DNA from: Channallabes apus | Taxonomy: Eukaryota; Chordata; Actinopteri; Siluriformes; Clariidae | Assembly (NCBI GenBank): GCA_030522415.1 | Contig: CM060127.1 | Span: forward strand, 3,141,422 to 3,205,421 | Direction of reading: 5' to 3' | DNA length: 64,000 nt | In this document: piece after piece, positions 11,868 to 25,018 of the stretch | Numbering within the stretch: position 1 is the first letter of the stretch | How the letters are laid out: each line of letters begins with the position of its first letter | Program-made: the position numbers and the translations under genes | Notes under the pieces: generated by a model | The model's input: only the letters and a program-made list of their open reading frames with translations | What the model was told of the DNA's origin: nothing | Database searches by the model: none

Positions 11868-11884
11868 GTGATAATGTTTATCAC
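11868..11884. other. 17 bp palindrome upstream of tRNA-Ser
   Basis: GTGATAA-TGT-TTATCAC, a perfect inverted repeat starting 5 bp beyond the 5' end of the Ser gene. It is intact in about half of the units and broken (GAGAATG or GAAAATG) in the others. Function unknown. Confidence 0.7.
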
Positions 11885-12483
11885 ACATTTTGTAAAGGAC
11901 AGCGGAATAGCTAGTAGTTAGTTTTTCCTGATCAATCCCATCCATGTCTGAGGGCATGGCATCCAAGTTTCATCCCATAGCCCACTTGATTTGTCGTCAA
12001 ACGACTTAAATTCTTGGACACATAGTAAAGCGTTTTTCAGCCTTTAAGACAAATTCTGGAGGGAAGATTACTTTTCTTTTTTCTGAGCAAACTCATTCTA
12101 TCATTCAACATGTGCAGGGCTTGTGGCATGTTGTGTGCTTTCACAGGAAGTGAATGGAGCGAATGTGGCGAGACGCTGCAATCTTGACAGAGATCAGGAT
12201 CGTTTCTTTTTTCGAGCTGACCGTTTTCCAATCTTTGAGTGGTGAGGTTTCAATTAGGTCTATCCTGGGCCATGTTCAGACTAACTAGGTAGCTTTTTTG
12301 AGCAATTATAACGCTTCATTAACTAGAGATGTGAATAACCTTGTGAAAAAGGGAACAAGTTTTGAGACCTCTGTAAGCAGCATGCTCCATGTTGCCAGAC
12401 TGTCTGAGGTGGTCCATGGACACCACTGGAGCAGCGTGACGGCGCAGCATGAAGACATGGGACACACGAGCTGCCTGAAGCCA

Positions 12484-12557
12484 TGAATTATGTCAACACT
12501 AGATTTAAAGCAGTTGACCGTCGATCCACTGTGCATAACCCATGTAGGTATGGATGC
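12484..12557. repeat. Second copy of the inverted template-switch segment
   Basis: Same junctions as at 9447-9520, displaced by exactly 3037 bp (one 1527 bp plus one 1510 bp unit), so it was copied with a two-unit block rather than formed twice. Confidence 0.9.
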
Positions 12558-12857
12558 TCTGATCATGAAAGCATGCCTTCTGGTTGACTGGAGTCAAAAT
12601 CCCAAAGGGGATTGTGAGGGGTTATCTATTAGAGGTAAGCTGTTGATTGAGACATTCCAAGGGAGAAATTGGAAAGCAGGTGTGACCATGACAAACAGCT
12701 GTGGAGAGACTAATGCTCCTTCAACATAAGGAGGCACACAGTAGCTATAGAAACATTACCATGAAGAGAGATAGGGCATGAACTTGCCAGCAGAATTACA
12801 GGCTGGAAGTGACCCTCAGCCAACTGTCAATGCAGGAGTCGAATCAAAAGCAGGTCC

Positions 12858-12939
12858 TGGCAGCGGGAGGATTCGAACCCACGCCCCCAAAGAGACTGGA
12901 GCCTTAATCCAGCGCCTTAGACCGCTCGGCCACGCTACC
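12858..12939 (-). tRNA. tRNA-Leu(AAG), T-stem variant
   Basis: 3' side of the T stem is CCTCC, giving a T50-C64 mismatch and a G-T wobble; remaining arms are normal. Confidence 0.82.
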
Positions 12940-13308
12940 AACAACTGACGGGAAATTACCATGGGACGTCAGAAAAAGAGAGAAAGAGAGAGAAAACGTA
13001 ACACTTTGGCAAAAACGTGTGCCCTGAGTTGATTACTAAAAATGACTGTTCATGATCAAAGCATCCATACCTACATGGGTTATGCACAGTGGATCGACGG
13101 TCAACTGCTTTAAATCTAGTGTTGACATAATTCACACCGATGAACATGCATCCAAAATGCACATGACTAGTGCTACATGTCTCCAGTCTATCAATCCAGT
13201 CTAGTGAGGCTCACGGACCTGTGCAAAGCCACTACTTGTACGCCTTCTCAGCACGAGAGAGACTTCAATAATGTCAGTCATTCCTGCAAACAGGATAAAC
13301 CACAGAAC

Positions 13309-13390
13309 CGACAAAGGTGGGACTCGAACCCACGCGTGCAGAGCACAATGGATTAGCAGTCCATCGCCTTAACCTCTCGGCCACCTCGTC
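13309..13390 (-). tRNA. tRNA-Ser(GCT)
   Basis: Same acceptor G4-T69 wobble as the copy 3037 bp to the left at 10272-10353; otherwise intact. Confidence 0.9.
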
Positions 13391-14367
13391 GGAGGTGAAA
13401 ATGTTTATCACACATTTTGTAAAGGACAGCGGAATAGTTAGTAGTTATTTTTTCCTGATCAATCCCATCCATGTCTGAGGGCATGGCATCCAAGTTTCAT
13501 CCCATAGCCCACTTGATTTGTCGTCAAACGACTTAAATTCTTGGACACATAGTAAAGCGTTTTTCAGCCTTTAAGACAAATTCTGGAGGGAAGATTACTT
13601 TTCTTTTTTCTGAGCAAACTCATTCTATCGTTCAACATGTGAAGGCCTTGTGGCATGTTGTGTGCTTTCACAGGAAGTGAATGGAGCGAATGTGGCGAGG
13701 CGCTGCAATCTTGACAGAGATCAGGATCGTTTCTTTTTTCGAGCGGACCGTTTTCCAATCTTTGAGTGGTGAGGTTTCAATTAGGTCTATACTGGGCCAT
13801 GTTCAGACTAACTAGGTAGCTTTTTTGAGCAATTATAATGCTTTATTAACTAGAGATGTGAATAACCTTGTGAAAAAGGGAACAAGTTTTGAGACCTCTG
13901 TAAGCAGCATGCTCCCTGTTGGCAGACTGTCTGAGGTGGTCCATGGACACCACTGGAGCAGTGTGACGGCGCAGCATGAAGACATGGGACACATGAGCTG
14001 CCTGAAGCCTAGCGAGACAAGACTCGCAAGGCAGAATTGCCTCCTGCAGTTGACACGGTGACAGCAGCTCTGATCATGAAAGCATGCCTTCTGGTTGACT
14101 GGAGTCAAAATCGCAAAGGGGATTGTAATGAGTTATCTATTAGAGGTAAGCTGTTGATTGAGACATTCCAAGGGAGAAATTGGAAAGCAGGTGTGACCAT
14201 GACAAACAGCTGTGGAGAGACTAATGCTCCTTCAACATAAGGAGGCCCACAGTAGCTATAGAAATATTACCATGAAGAGAGATAGGGCATGAACTTTCCA
14301 GCAGAATTACAGGTGGAAGTGACCCTCAGCCAACTGTAAATGCAGGAGTCGAATCAAAAGCAGGTCC

Positions 14368-14449
14368 TGGCAGCGGTGGGATTCGAACCCACGCCCCCAA
14401 AGAGACTGGAGCCTTAATCCAGCGCCTTAGACCGCTCGGCCACGCTACC
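14368..14449 (-). tRNA. tRNA-Leu(AAG)
   Basis: Matches the array consensus. Confidence 0.96.
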
Positions 14450-14818
14450 AACAACTGATGGGAAATTACCATGTGACGTCAGAAAAAGAGAGAAAGAGAG
14501 AGAAAACGTAACACTTTGGCAAAAACGTGTGCCCTGAGTTGATTACTATAAATGACTGTTCATGATCAAAGCATCCATACCTACATGGGTTATGCACAGT
14601 GGATCGACGGTCAACTGCTTTAAATCTAGTGTTGACATAATTCACACGTATGAACATGCATCCAAAATGCACATGACTAGTGCTACATGTCTCCAGTCTC
14701 TCAATCCAGTCTAGTGAGGCTCACGGACCTGTGCAAAGCCGCTACTTGTACGCCTTCTCAGCATGAGAGAGACTTCAATAATGTCAGTCATTCCTGCAAA
14801 CAGGATAAACCACAGAAC

Positions 14819-14900
14819 CGACGAAGGTGGGATTCGAACCCACGCGTGCAGAGCACAATGGGTTAGCAGTCCATCGCCTTAACCTCTCGGCCACCTCGTC
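14819..14900 (-). tRNA. tRNA-Ser(GCT), A31-C39 mismatch
   Basis: Identical anticodon-stem mismatch to the copy 3037 bp to the left at 11782-11863. Confidence 0.85.
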
Positions 14901-15878
14901 GGAGGTGATAATGTTTATCACACATTTTGTAAAGGACAGCGGAATAGCTAGTAGTTAGTTTTTCCTGATCAATCCCATCCATGTCTGAGGGCATGGCATC
15001 CAAGTTTCATCCCATAGCCCACTTGATTTGTCGTCAAACGACTTAAATTCTTGGACACATAGTAAAGCGTTTTTCAGCCTTTAAGACAAATTCTGGAGGG
15101 AAGATTACTTTTCTTTTTTCTGAGCAAACTCATTCTATCATTCAACATGTGCAGGGCTTGTGGCATGTTGTGTGCTTTCACAGGAAGTGAATGGAGCGAA
15201 TGTGGCGAGACGCTGCAATCTTGACAGAGATCAGGATCGTTTCTTTTTTCGAGCTGACCGTTTTCCAATCTTTGAGTGGTGAGGTTTCAATTAGGTCTAT
15301 CCTGGGCCATGTTCAGACTAACTAGGTAGCTTTTTTGAGCAATTATAATGCTTTATTAACTAGAGATGTGAATAACCTTGTGAAAAAGGGAACAAGTTTT
15401 GAGACCTCTGTAAGCAGCATGCTCCATGTTGCCAGACTGTCTGAGGTGGTCCATGGACACCACTGGAGCAGCGTGACGGCGCAGCATGAAGACATGGGAC
15501 ACACGAGCTGCCTGAAGCCTAGGGAGACAAGACTCGCAAGGCAGAATTGCCTCCTGCAGTTGACACCGTGACAGCAGCTCTGATCATGAAAGCATGCCTT
15601 CTGGTTGACTGGAGTCAAAATCCCAAAGGGGATTGTGAGGGGTTATCTATTAGAGGTAAGCTGTTGATTGAGACATTCCAAGGGAGAAATTGGAAAGCAG
15701 GTGTGACCATGACAAACAGCTGTGGAGAGACTAATGCTCCTTCAACATAAGGAGGCACACAGTAGCTATAGAAACATTACCATGAAGAGAGATAGGGCAT
15801 GAACTTGCCAGCAGAATTACAGGCTGGAAGTGACCCTCAGCCAACTGTCAATGCAGGAGTCGAATCAAAAGCAGGTAC

Positions 15879-15960
15879 TGGCAGCGGTAGGATTCGAACC
15901 CACGCCCCCAAAGAGACTGGAGCCTTAATCCAGCGCCTTAGACCGCTCGGCCACGCTACC
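15879..15960 (-). tRNA. tRNA-Leu(AAG)
   Basis: Intact with one T-stem G-T wobble; the 3' flank has one C-to-A change just beyond the gene. Confidence 0.94.
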
Positions 15961-16329
15961 AACAACTGACGGGAAATTACCATGGGACGTCAGAAAAAGA
16001 GAGAAAGAGAGAGAAAACGTAACACTTTGGCAAAAACGTGTGCCCTGAGTTGATTACTAAAAATGACTGTTCATGATCAAAGCATCCATACCTACATGGG
16101 TTATGCACAGTGGATCGACGGTCAACTGCTTTAAATCTAGTGTTGACATAATTCACACCGATGAACATGCATCCAAAATGCACATGACTAGTGCTACATG
16201 TCTCCAGTCTCTCAATCCAGTCTAGTGAGGCTCACGGACCTGTGCAAAGCCACTACTTGTACGCCTTCTCAGCACGAGAGAGACTTCAATAATGTCAGTC
16301 ATTCCTGCAAACAGGATAAACCACAGAAC

Positions 16330-16411
16330 CGACAAAGGTGGGACTCGAACCCACGCGTGCAGAGCACAATGGATTAGCAGTCCATCGCCTTAACCTCTCG
16401 GCCACCTCGTC
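16330..16411 (-). tRNA. tRNA-Ser(GCT)
   Basis: Acceptor G4-T69 wobble; other arms intact, T loop TTCGAGT. Confidence 0.9.
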
Positions 16412-17388
16412 GGAGGTGAAAATGTTTATCACACATTTTGTAAAGGACAGCGGAATAGTTAGTAGTTATTTTTTCCTGATCAATCCCATCCATGTCTGAG
16501 GGCATGGCATCCAAGTTTCATCCCATAGCCCACTTGATTTGTCGTCAAACGACTTAAATTCTTGGACACATAGTAAAGCGTTTTTCAGCCTTTAAGACAA
16601 ATTCTGGAGGGAAGATTACTTTTCTTTTTTCTGAGCAAACTCATTCTATCGTTCAACATGTGAAGGCCTTGTGGCATGTTGTGTGCTTTCACAGGAAGTG
16701 AATGGAGCGAATGTGGCGAGGCGCTGCAATCTTGACAGAGATCAGGATCGTTTCTTTTTTCGAGCGGACCGTTTTCCAATCTTTGAGTGGTGAGGTTTCA
16801 ATTAGGTCTATACTGGGCCATGTTCAGACTAACTAGGTAGCTTTTTTGAGCAATTATAATGCTTTATTAACTAGAGATGTGAATAACCTTGTGAAAAAGG
16901 GAACAAGTTTTGAGACCTCTGTAAGCAGCATGCTCCCTGTTGGCAGACTGTCTGAGGTGGTCCATGGACACCACTGGAGCAGTGTGACGGCGCAGCATGA
17001 AGACATGGGACACATGAGCTGCCTGAAGCCTAGCGAGACAAGACTCGCAAGGCAGAATTGCCTCCTGCAGTTGACACGGTGACAGCAGCTCTGATCATGA
17101 AAGCATGCCTTCTGGTTGACTGGAGTCAAAATCGCAAAGGGGATTGTAATGAGTTATCTATTAGAGGTAAGCTGTTGATTGAGACATTCCAAGGGAGAAA
17201 TTGGAAAGCAGGTGTGACCATGACAAACAGCTGTGGAGAGACTAATGCTCCTTCAACATAAGGAGGCCCACAGTAGCTATAGAAATATTACCATGAAGAG
17301 AGATAGGGCATGAACTTTCCAGCAGAATTACAGGTGGAAGTGACCCTCAGCCAACTGTAAATGCAGGAGTCGAATCAAAAGCAGGTCC

Positions 17389-17470
17389 TGGCAGCGGTGG
17401 GATTCGAACCCACGCCCCCAAAGAGACTGGAGCCTTAATCCAGCGCCTTAGACCGCTCGGCCACGCTACC
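17389..17470 (-). tRNA. tRNA-Leu(AAG)
   Basis: Matches the array consensus. Confidence 0.96.
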
Positions 17471-17839
17471 AACAACTGATGGGAAATTACCATGGGACGT
17501 CAGAAAAAGAGAGAATGAGAGAGAAAACGTAACACTTTGGCAAAAACGTGTGCCCTGAGTTGATTACTAAAAATGACTGTTCATGATCAAAGCATCCATA
17601 CCTACATGGGTTATGCACAGTGGATCAACGGTCAACTGCTTTAAATCTAGTGTTGACATAATTCACACCGATGAACATGCATCCAAAATGCACATGACTA
17701 GTGCTAAATGTCTCCAGTCTCTCAATCCAGTCTAGTGAGGCTCAGGGACCTGTGCAAAGCCACTACTTGTACGCCTTCTCAGCACGAGAGAGACTTCAAT
17801 AATGTCAGTCATTCCTGCAAACAGGATAAACCACAGAAC

Positions 17840-17921
17840 CGACGAAGGTGGGACTCAAACCCACGCGTGCAGAGCACAATGGATTAGCAGTCCATCGCCT
17901 TAACCTCTCGGCCACCTCGTC
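17840..17921 (-). tRNA. tRNA-Ser(GCT), T-loop variant
   Basis: C56 replaced by T (TTTGAGT loop), as at 7235-7316; all stems pair. Confidence 0.75.
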
Positions 17922-18899
17922 GGAGGTGAGAATGTTTATCACACATTTTGTAAAGGACAGCGGAATAGCTAGTAGTTATTTTTTCCTGATCAATCCCATC
18001 CATGTCTGAGGGCATGGCATCCAAGTTTCATCCCATAGCCCACTTGATTTGTCGTCAAACGACTTAAATTCTTGGACACATAGTAAAGCGTTTTTCAGCC
18101 TTTAAGACAAATTCGGGAGGGAAGATTACTTTTCTTTTTTCTGAGCAAACTCATTCTATCGTTCAACATGTGCAGCCCTTATGGCCTGTTGTGTGCTTTC
18201 ACAGGAAGTGAATGGAGCGAATGTGGCGAGGCGCTGCAATCTTGACAGAGATCAGGATCGTTTCTTTTTTCGAGCAGACCGTTTTCCAATCTTTGAGTGG
18301 TGAGGTTTCAATTAGGTCTATACTGGGCCATGTTCAGACTAACTAGGTAGCTTTTTTGAGCAATTATAACGCTTCATTAACTAGAGATGTGAATAACCTT
18401 GTGAAAAAGGGAACAAGTTTTGAGACCTCTGTAAGCAGCATGCTCCATGTTGCCAGACTGTCTGAGGTGGTCCATGGACACCACTGGAGCAGCGTGACGG
18501 CGCAGCATGAAGACATGGGACACACGAGCTGCCTGAAGCCAAGGGAGACAAGACTCGCAAGGCAGAATTGCCTCCTGCAGTTGACACCGTGACAGCAGCT
18601 CTGATCATGAAAGCATGCCTTCTGGTTGACTGGAGTCAAAATCCCAAAGGGGATTGTGAGGGGTTATCTATTAGAGGTAAGCTGTTGATTGAGACATTCC
18701 AAGGGAGAAATTGGAAAGCAGGTGTGGCCATGACAAACAGCTGTGGAGAGACTAATGCTCCTTCAACATAAGGAGGCACACAGTAGCTATAGAAACATTA
18801 CCATGAAGAGAGATAGGGCATGAACTTGCCAGCAGAATTACAGGCTGGAAGTGACCCTCAGCCAACTGTCAATGCAGGAGTCGAATCAAAAGCAGATCT

Positions 18900-18981
18900 T
18901 GGCAGCGGTAGGATTCGAACCCACGCCCCCAAAGAGACTGGAGCCTTAATCCAGCGCCTTAGACCGCTCAGCCACGCTACC
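18900..18981 (-). tRNA. tRNA-Leu(AAG)
   Basis: Intact with a T-stem wobble and a C-to-T in the D arm; 3' flank altered to AAGATCTGC on the minus strand, TTTT still present. Confidence 0.93.
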
Positions 18982-19350
18982 AACAACTGATGGGAAATTA
19001 CCATGGGACGTCAGAAAAAGAGAGAAAGAGAGAGAAAACGTAACACTTTGGCAAAAACGTGTGCCCTGAGTTGATTACTAAAAATGACTGTTCATGATCA
19101 AAGCATCCATACCTACATGGGTTATGCACAGTGGATCGACGGTCAACTGCTTTAAATCTAGTGTTGACATAATTCACACCTATGAACATGCATCCAAAAT
19201 GCACATGACTAGTGCTACATGTCTCCAGTCTCTCAATCCAGTCTAGTGAGGCTCACGGACCTGTGCAAAGCCGCTACTTGTACGCCTTCTCAGCATGAGA
19301 GAGACTTCAATAATGTCAGTCATTCCTGCAAACAGGATAAACCACAGAAC

Positions 19351-19432
19351 CGACGAAGGTGGGATTCGAACCCACGCGTGCAGAGCACAATGGGTTAGCA
19401 GTCCATCGCCTTAACCTCTCGGCCACCTCGTC
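19351..19432 (-). tRNA. tRNA-Ser(GCT), A31-C39 mismatch
   Basis: Third copy with the CCCAT anticodon-stem strand. Acceptor and T arm normal. Confidence 0.85.
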
Positions 19433-20410
19433 GGAGGTGATAATGTTTATCACACATTTTGTAAAGGACAGCGGAATAGCTAGTAGTTTGTTTTTCCTGA
19501 TCAATCCCATCCATGTCTGAGGGCATGGCATCCAATTTTCATCCCATAGCCCACTTGATTTGTCGTCAAACGACTTAAATTCTTGGACACATAGTAAAGC
19601 GTTTTTCAGCCTTTAAGACAAATTCGGGAGGGAAGATTACTTTTCTTTTTTCTGAGCAAACTCATTCTATCGTTCAACATGTGCAGCCCTTATGGCCTGT
19701 TGTGTGCTTTCACAGGAAGTGAATGGAGCGAATGTGGCGAGGCGCTGCAATCTTGACAGAGATCAGGATCGTTTCTTTTTTCGAGCAGACCGTTTTCCAA
19801 TCTTTGAGTGGTGAGGTTTCAATTAGGTCTATACTGGGCCATGTTCAGACTAACTAGGTAGCTTTTTTGAGCAATTATAACGCTTCATTAACTAGAGATG
19901 TGAATAACCTTGTGAAAAAGGGAACAAGTTTTGAGACCTCTGTAAGCAGCATGCTCCATGTTGCCAGACTGTCTGAGGTGGTCCATGGACACCACTGGAG
20001 CAGCGTGACGGCGCAGCATGAAGACATGGGACACACGAGCTGCCTGAAGCCAAGGGAGACAAGACTCGCAAGGCAGAATTGCCTCCTGCAGTTGACACCG
20101 TGACAGCAGCTCTGATCATGAAAGCATGCCTTCTGGTTGACTGGAGTCAAAATCCCAAAGGGGATTGTGAGGGGTTATCTATTAGAGGTAAGCTGTTGAT
20201 TGAGACATTCCAAGGGAGAAATTGGAAAGCAGGTGTGACCATGACAAACAGCTGTGGAGAGACTAATGCTCCTTCAACATAAGGAGGCACACAGTAGCTA
20301 TAGAAACATTACCATGAAGAGAGATAGGGCATGAACTTGCCAGCAGAATTACAGGCTGGAAGTGACCCTCAGCCAACTGTCAATGCAGGAGTCGAATCAA
20401 AAGCAGATCC

Positions 20411-20492
20411 TGGCAGCGGTAGGATTCGAACCCACGCCCCCAAAGAGACTGGAGCCTTAATCCAGCGCCTTAGACCGCTCAGCCACGCTACC
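20411..20492 (-). tRNA. tRNA-Leu(AAG)
   Basis: Same T-stem and D-arm state as the neighbour at 18900-18981, part of a run of near-identical monomers. Confidence 0.93.
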
Positions 20493-20861
20493 AACAACTG
20501 ATGGGAAATTACCATGGGACGTCAGAAAAAGAGAGAAAGAGAGAGAAAACGTAACACTTTGGCAAAAACGTGTGCCCTGAGTTGATTACTAAAAATGACT
20601 GTTCATGATCAAAGCATCCATACCTACATGGGTTATGCACAGTGGATCGACGGTCAACTGCTTTAAATCTAGTGTTGACATAATTCACACCTATGAACAT
20701 GCATCCAAAATGCACATGACTAGTGCTACATGTCTCCAGTCTCTCAATCCAGTCTAGTGAGGCTCACGGACCTGTGCAAAGCCGCTACTTGTACGCCTTC
20801 TCAGCATGAGAGAGACTTCAATAATGTCAGTCATTCCTGCAAACAGGATAAACCACAGAAC

Positions 20862-20943
20862 CGACGAAGGTGGGATTCGAACCCACGCGTGCAGAGCACA
20901 ATGGGTTAGCAGTCCATCGCCTTAACCTCTCGGCCACCTCGTC
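20862..20943 (-). tRNA. tRNA-Ser(GCT), A31-C39 mismatch
   Basis: Fourth copy with the A-C pair next to the anticodon loop, one unit from the third. Confidence 0.85.
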
Positions 20944-21921
20944 GGAGGTGATAATGTTTATCACACATTTTGTAAAGGACAGCGGAATAGCTAGTAGTTT
21001 GTTTTTCCTGATCAATCCCATCCATGTCTGAGGGCATGGCATCCAAGTTTCATCCCATAGCCCACTTGATTTGTCGTCAAACGACTTAAATTCTTGGACA
21101 CATAGTAAAGCGTTTTTCAGCCTTTAAGACAAATTCGGGAGGGAAGATTACTTTTCTTTTTTCTGAGCAAACTCATTCTATCGTTCAACATGTGCAGCCC
21201 TTATGGCCTGTTGTGTGCTTTCACAGGAAGTGAATGGAGCGAATGTGGCGAGGCGCTGCAATCTTGACAGAGATCAGGATCGTTTCTTTTTTCGAGCAGA
21301 CCGTTTTCCAATCTTTGAGTGGTGAGGTTTCAATTAGGTCTATACTGGGCCATGTTCAGACTAACTAGGTAGCTTTTTTGAGCAATTATAACGCTTCATT
21401 AACTAGAGATGTGAATAACCTTGTGAAAAAGGGAACAAGTTTTGAGACCTCTGTAAGCAGCATGCTCCATGTTGCCAGACTGTCTGAGGTGGTCCATGGA
21501 CACCACTGGAGCAGCGTGACGGCGCAGCATGAAGACATGGGACACACGAGCTGCCTGAAGCCAAGGGAGACAAGACTCGCAAGGCAGAATTGCCTCCTGC
21601 AGTTGACACCGTGACAGCAGCTCTGATCATGAAAGCATGCCTTCTGGTTGACTGGAGTCAAAATCCCAAAGGGGATTGTGAGGGGTTATCTATTAGAGGT
21701 AAGCTGTTGATTGAGACATTCCAAGGGAGAAATTGGAAAGCAGGTGTGACCATGACAAACAGCTGTGGAGAGACTAATGCTCCTTCAACATAAGGAGGCA
21801 CACAGTAGCTATAGAAACATTACCATGAAGAGAGATAGGGCATGAACTTGCCAGCAGAATTACAGGCTGGAAGTGACCCTCAGCCAACTGTCAATGCAGG
21901 AGTCGAATTAAAAGCAGGTAC

Positions 21922-22003
21922 TGGCAGCGGTAGGATTCGAACCCACGCCCCCAAAGAGACTGGAGCCTTAATCCAGCGCCTTAGACTGCTCGGCCACGCT
22001 ACC
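21922..22003 (-). tRNA. tRNA-Leu(AAG), G18-to-A variant
   Basis: D loop reads GAGCAGTC instead of GAGCGGTC, removing one of the two invariant G residues needed for D-loop/T-loop contact and altering the A box. Probably impaired. Confidence 0.75.
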
Positions 22004-22372
22004 AACAACTGACGGGAAATTACCATGGGACGTCAGAAAAAGAGAGAAAGAGAGAGAAAACGTAACACTTTGGCAAAAACGTGTGCCCTGAGTTGATTAC
22101 TAAAAATGACTGTTCATGATCAAAGCATCCATACCTACATGGGTTATGCACAGTGGATCGACGGTCAACTGCTTTAAATCTAGTGTTGACATAATTCACA
22201 CCGATGAACATGCATCCAAAATGCACATGACTAGTGCTACATGTCTCCAGTCTCTCAATCCAGTCTAGTGAGGCTCACGGACCTGTGCAAAGCCACTACT
22301 TGTACGCCTTCTCAGCACGAGAGAGACTTCAATAATGTCAGTCATTCCTGCAAACAGGATAAACCACAGAAC

Positions 22373-22454
22373 CGACGAAGGTGGGACTCGAACCCACGTG
22401 TGCAGAGCACAATGGATTAGCAGTCCATCGCCTTAACCTCTCGGCCACCTCGTC
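22373..22454 (-). tRNA. tRNA-Ser(GCT)
   Basis: All arms intact; one base change at the variable-arm/T-stem junction (ACACGTG in place of ACGCGTG). Confidence 0.93.
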
Positions 22455-23426
22455 GGAGGTGAGAATGTTTATCACACATTTTGTAAAGGACAGCGGAATA
22501 GCTAGTAGTTAGTTTTTCCTGATCAATCCCATCCATGTCTGAGGGCATGGCATCCAAGTTTCATCCCATAGCCCACTTGATTTGTCGTCAAACGACTTAA
22601 ATTCTTGGACACATAGTAAAGCGTTTTTCAGCCTTTAAGACAAATTCTGGAGGGAAGATTACTTTTCTTTTTTCTGAGCAAACTCATTCTATCGTTCAAC
22701 ATGTGAAGGCCTTGTGGCATGTTGTGTGCTTTCACAGGAAGTGAATGGAGCGAATGTGGCGAGGCGCTGCAATCTTGACAGAGATCAGGATCGTTTCTTT
22801 TTTCGAGCGGACCGTTTTCCAATCTTTGAGTGGTGAGGTTTCAATTAGGTCTATACTGGGCCATGTTCAGACTAACTAGGTAGCTTTTTTGAGCAATTAT
22901 AATGCTTTATTAACTAGAGATTTCCCTTGTGAAAAAGGGAACAAGTTTTGAGACCTCTGTAAGCAGCATGCTCCCTTTTGGCAGACTGTCTGAGGTGGTC
23001 CATGGACACCACTGGAGCAGTGTGACGGCGCAGCATGAAGACATGGGACACATGAGCTGCCTGAAGCCTAGCGAGACAAGACTCGCAAGGCAGAATTGCC
23101 TCCTGCAGTTGACACGGTGACAGCAGCTCTGATCATGAAAGCATGCCTTCTGGTTGACTGGAGTCAAAATCGCAAAGGGGATTGTAATGAGTTATCTATT
23201 AGAGGTAAGCTGTTGATTGAGACATTCCAAGGGAGAAATTGGAAAGCAGGTGTGACCATGACAAACAGCTGTGGAGAGACTAATGCTCCTTCAACATAAG
23301 GAGGCCCACAGTAGCTATAGAAATATTACCATGAAGAGAGATAGGGCATGAACTTTCCAGCAGAATTACAGGTGGAAGTGACCCTCAGCCAACTGTAAAT
23401 GCAGGAGTCGAATCAAAAGCAGGTCC

Positions 23427-23508
23427 TGGCAGCGGTGGGATTCGAACCCACGCCCCCAAAGAGACTGGAGCCTTAATTCAGCGCCTTAGACCGCTCGGCC
23501 ACGCTACC
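23427..23508 (-). tRNA. tRNA-Leu(AAG), anticodon-stem variant
   Basis: CTGAA replaces CTGGA in the 5' anticodon stem, leaving an A30-C40 mismatch. Confidence 0.82.
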
Positions 23509-23877
23509 AACAACTGATGGGAAATTACCATGGGACGTCAGAAAAAGAGAGAATGAGAGAGAAAACGTAACACTTTGGCAAAAACGTGTGCCCTGAGTTG
23601 ATTACTAAAAATGACTGTTCATGATCAAAGCATCCATACCTACATGGGTTATGCACAGTGGATCAACGGTCAACTGCTTTAAATCTAGTGTTGACATAAT
23701 TCACACCGATGAACATGCATCCAAAATGCACATGACTAGTGCTAAATGTCTCCAGTCTCTCAATCCAGTCTAGTGAGGCTCACGGACCTGTGCAAAGCCA
23801 CTACTTGTACGCCTTCTCAGCACGAGAGAGACTTCAATAATGTCAGTCATTCCTGCAAACAGGATAAACCACAGAAC

Positions 23878-23959
23878 CGACGAAGGTGGGACTCAAACCC
23901 ACGCGTGCAGAGCACAATGGATTAGCAGTCCATCGCCTTAACCTCTCGGCCACCTCGTC
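23878..23959 (-). tRNA. tRNA-Ser(GCT), T-loop variant
   Basis: C56 to T as in the copies at 7235 and 17840; stems otherwise intact. Confidence 0.75.
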
Positions 23960-24936
23960 GGAGGTGAGAATGTTTATCACACATTTTGTAAAGGACAGCG
24001 GAATAGCTAGTAGTTATTTTTTCCTGATCAATCCCATCCATGTCTGAGGGCATGGCATCCAAGTTTCATCCCATAGCCCACTTGATTTGTCGTCAAACGA
24101 CTTAAATTCTTGGACACATAGTAAAGCGTTTTTCAGCCTTTAAGACAAATTCGGGAGGGAAGATTACTTTTCTTTTTTCTGAGCAAACTCATTCTATCGT
24201 TCAACATGTGCAGCCCTTATGGCCTGTTGTGTGCTTTCACAGGAAGTGAATGGAGCGAATGTGGCGAGGCGCTGCAATCTTGACAGAGATCAGGATCGTT
24301 TCTTTTTTCGAGCAGACCGTTTTCCAATCTTTGAGTGGTGAGGTTTCAATTAGGTCTATACTGGGCCATGTTCAGACTAACTAGGTAGCTTTTTTGAGCA
24401 ATTATAACGCTTCATTAACTAGAGATGTGAATAACCTTGTGAAAAAGGGAACAAGTTTTGAGACCTCTGTAAGCAGCATGCTCCATGTTGCCAGACTGTC
24501 TGAGGTGGTCCATGGACACCACTGGAGCAGCGTGACGGCGCAGCATGAAGACATGGGACACACGAGCTGCCTGAAGCCTAGGGAGACAAGACTCGCAAGG
24601 CAGAATTGCCTCTTGCAGTTGACACCGTGACAGCAGCTCTGATCATGAAAGCATGCCTTCTGGTTGACTGGAGTCAAAATCGCAAAGGGGATTGTAATGA
24701 GTTATCTATTAGAGGTAAGCTGTTGATTGAGACATTCCAAGGGAGAAATTGGAAAGCAGGTGTGACCATGACAAACAGCTGTGGAGAGACTAATGCTCCT
24801 TCAACATAAGGAGGCCCACAGTAGCTATAGAAATATTACCATGAAGAGAGATAGGGCATGAACTTTCCAGCAGAATTACAGGTGGAAGTGACCATCAGCC
24901 AACTGTAAATGCAGGAGTCGAATCAAAAGCAGGTCC

Positions 24937-25018
24937 TGGCAGTGGTGGGATTCAAACCCACGCCCCCAAAGAGACTGGAGCCTTAATCCAGCGCCTTAGA
25001 CCGCTCGGCCACGCTACC
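24937..25018 (-). tRNA. tRNA-Leu(AAG), T-loop variant
   Basis: T loop TTTGAAT lacks C56 and pair 7-66 is a wobble; B box weakened. Confidence 0.72.
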
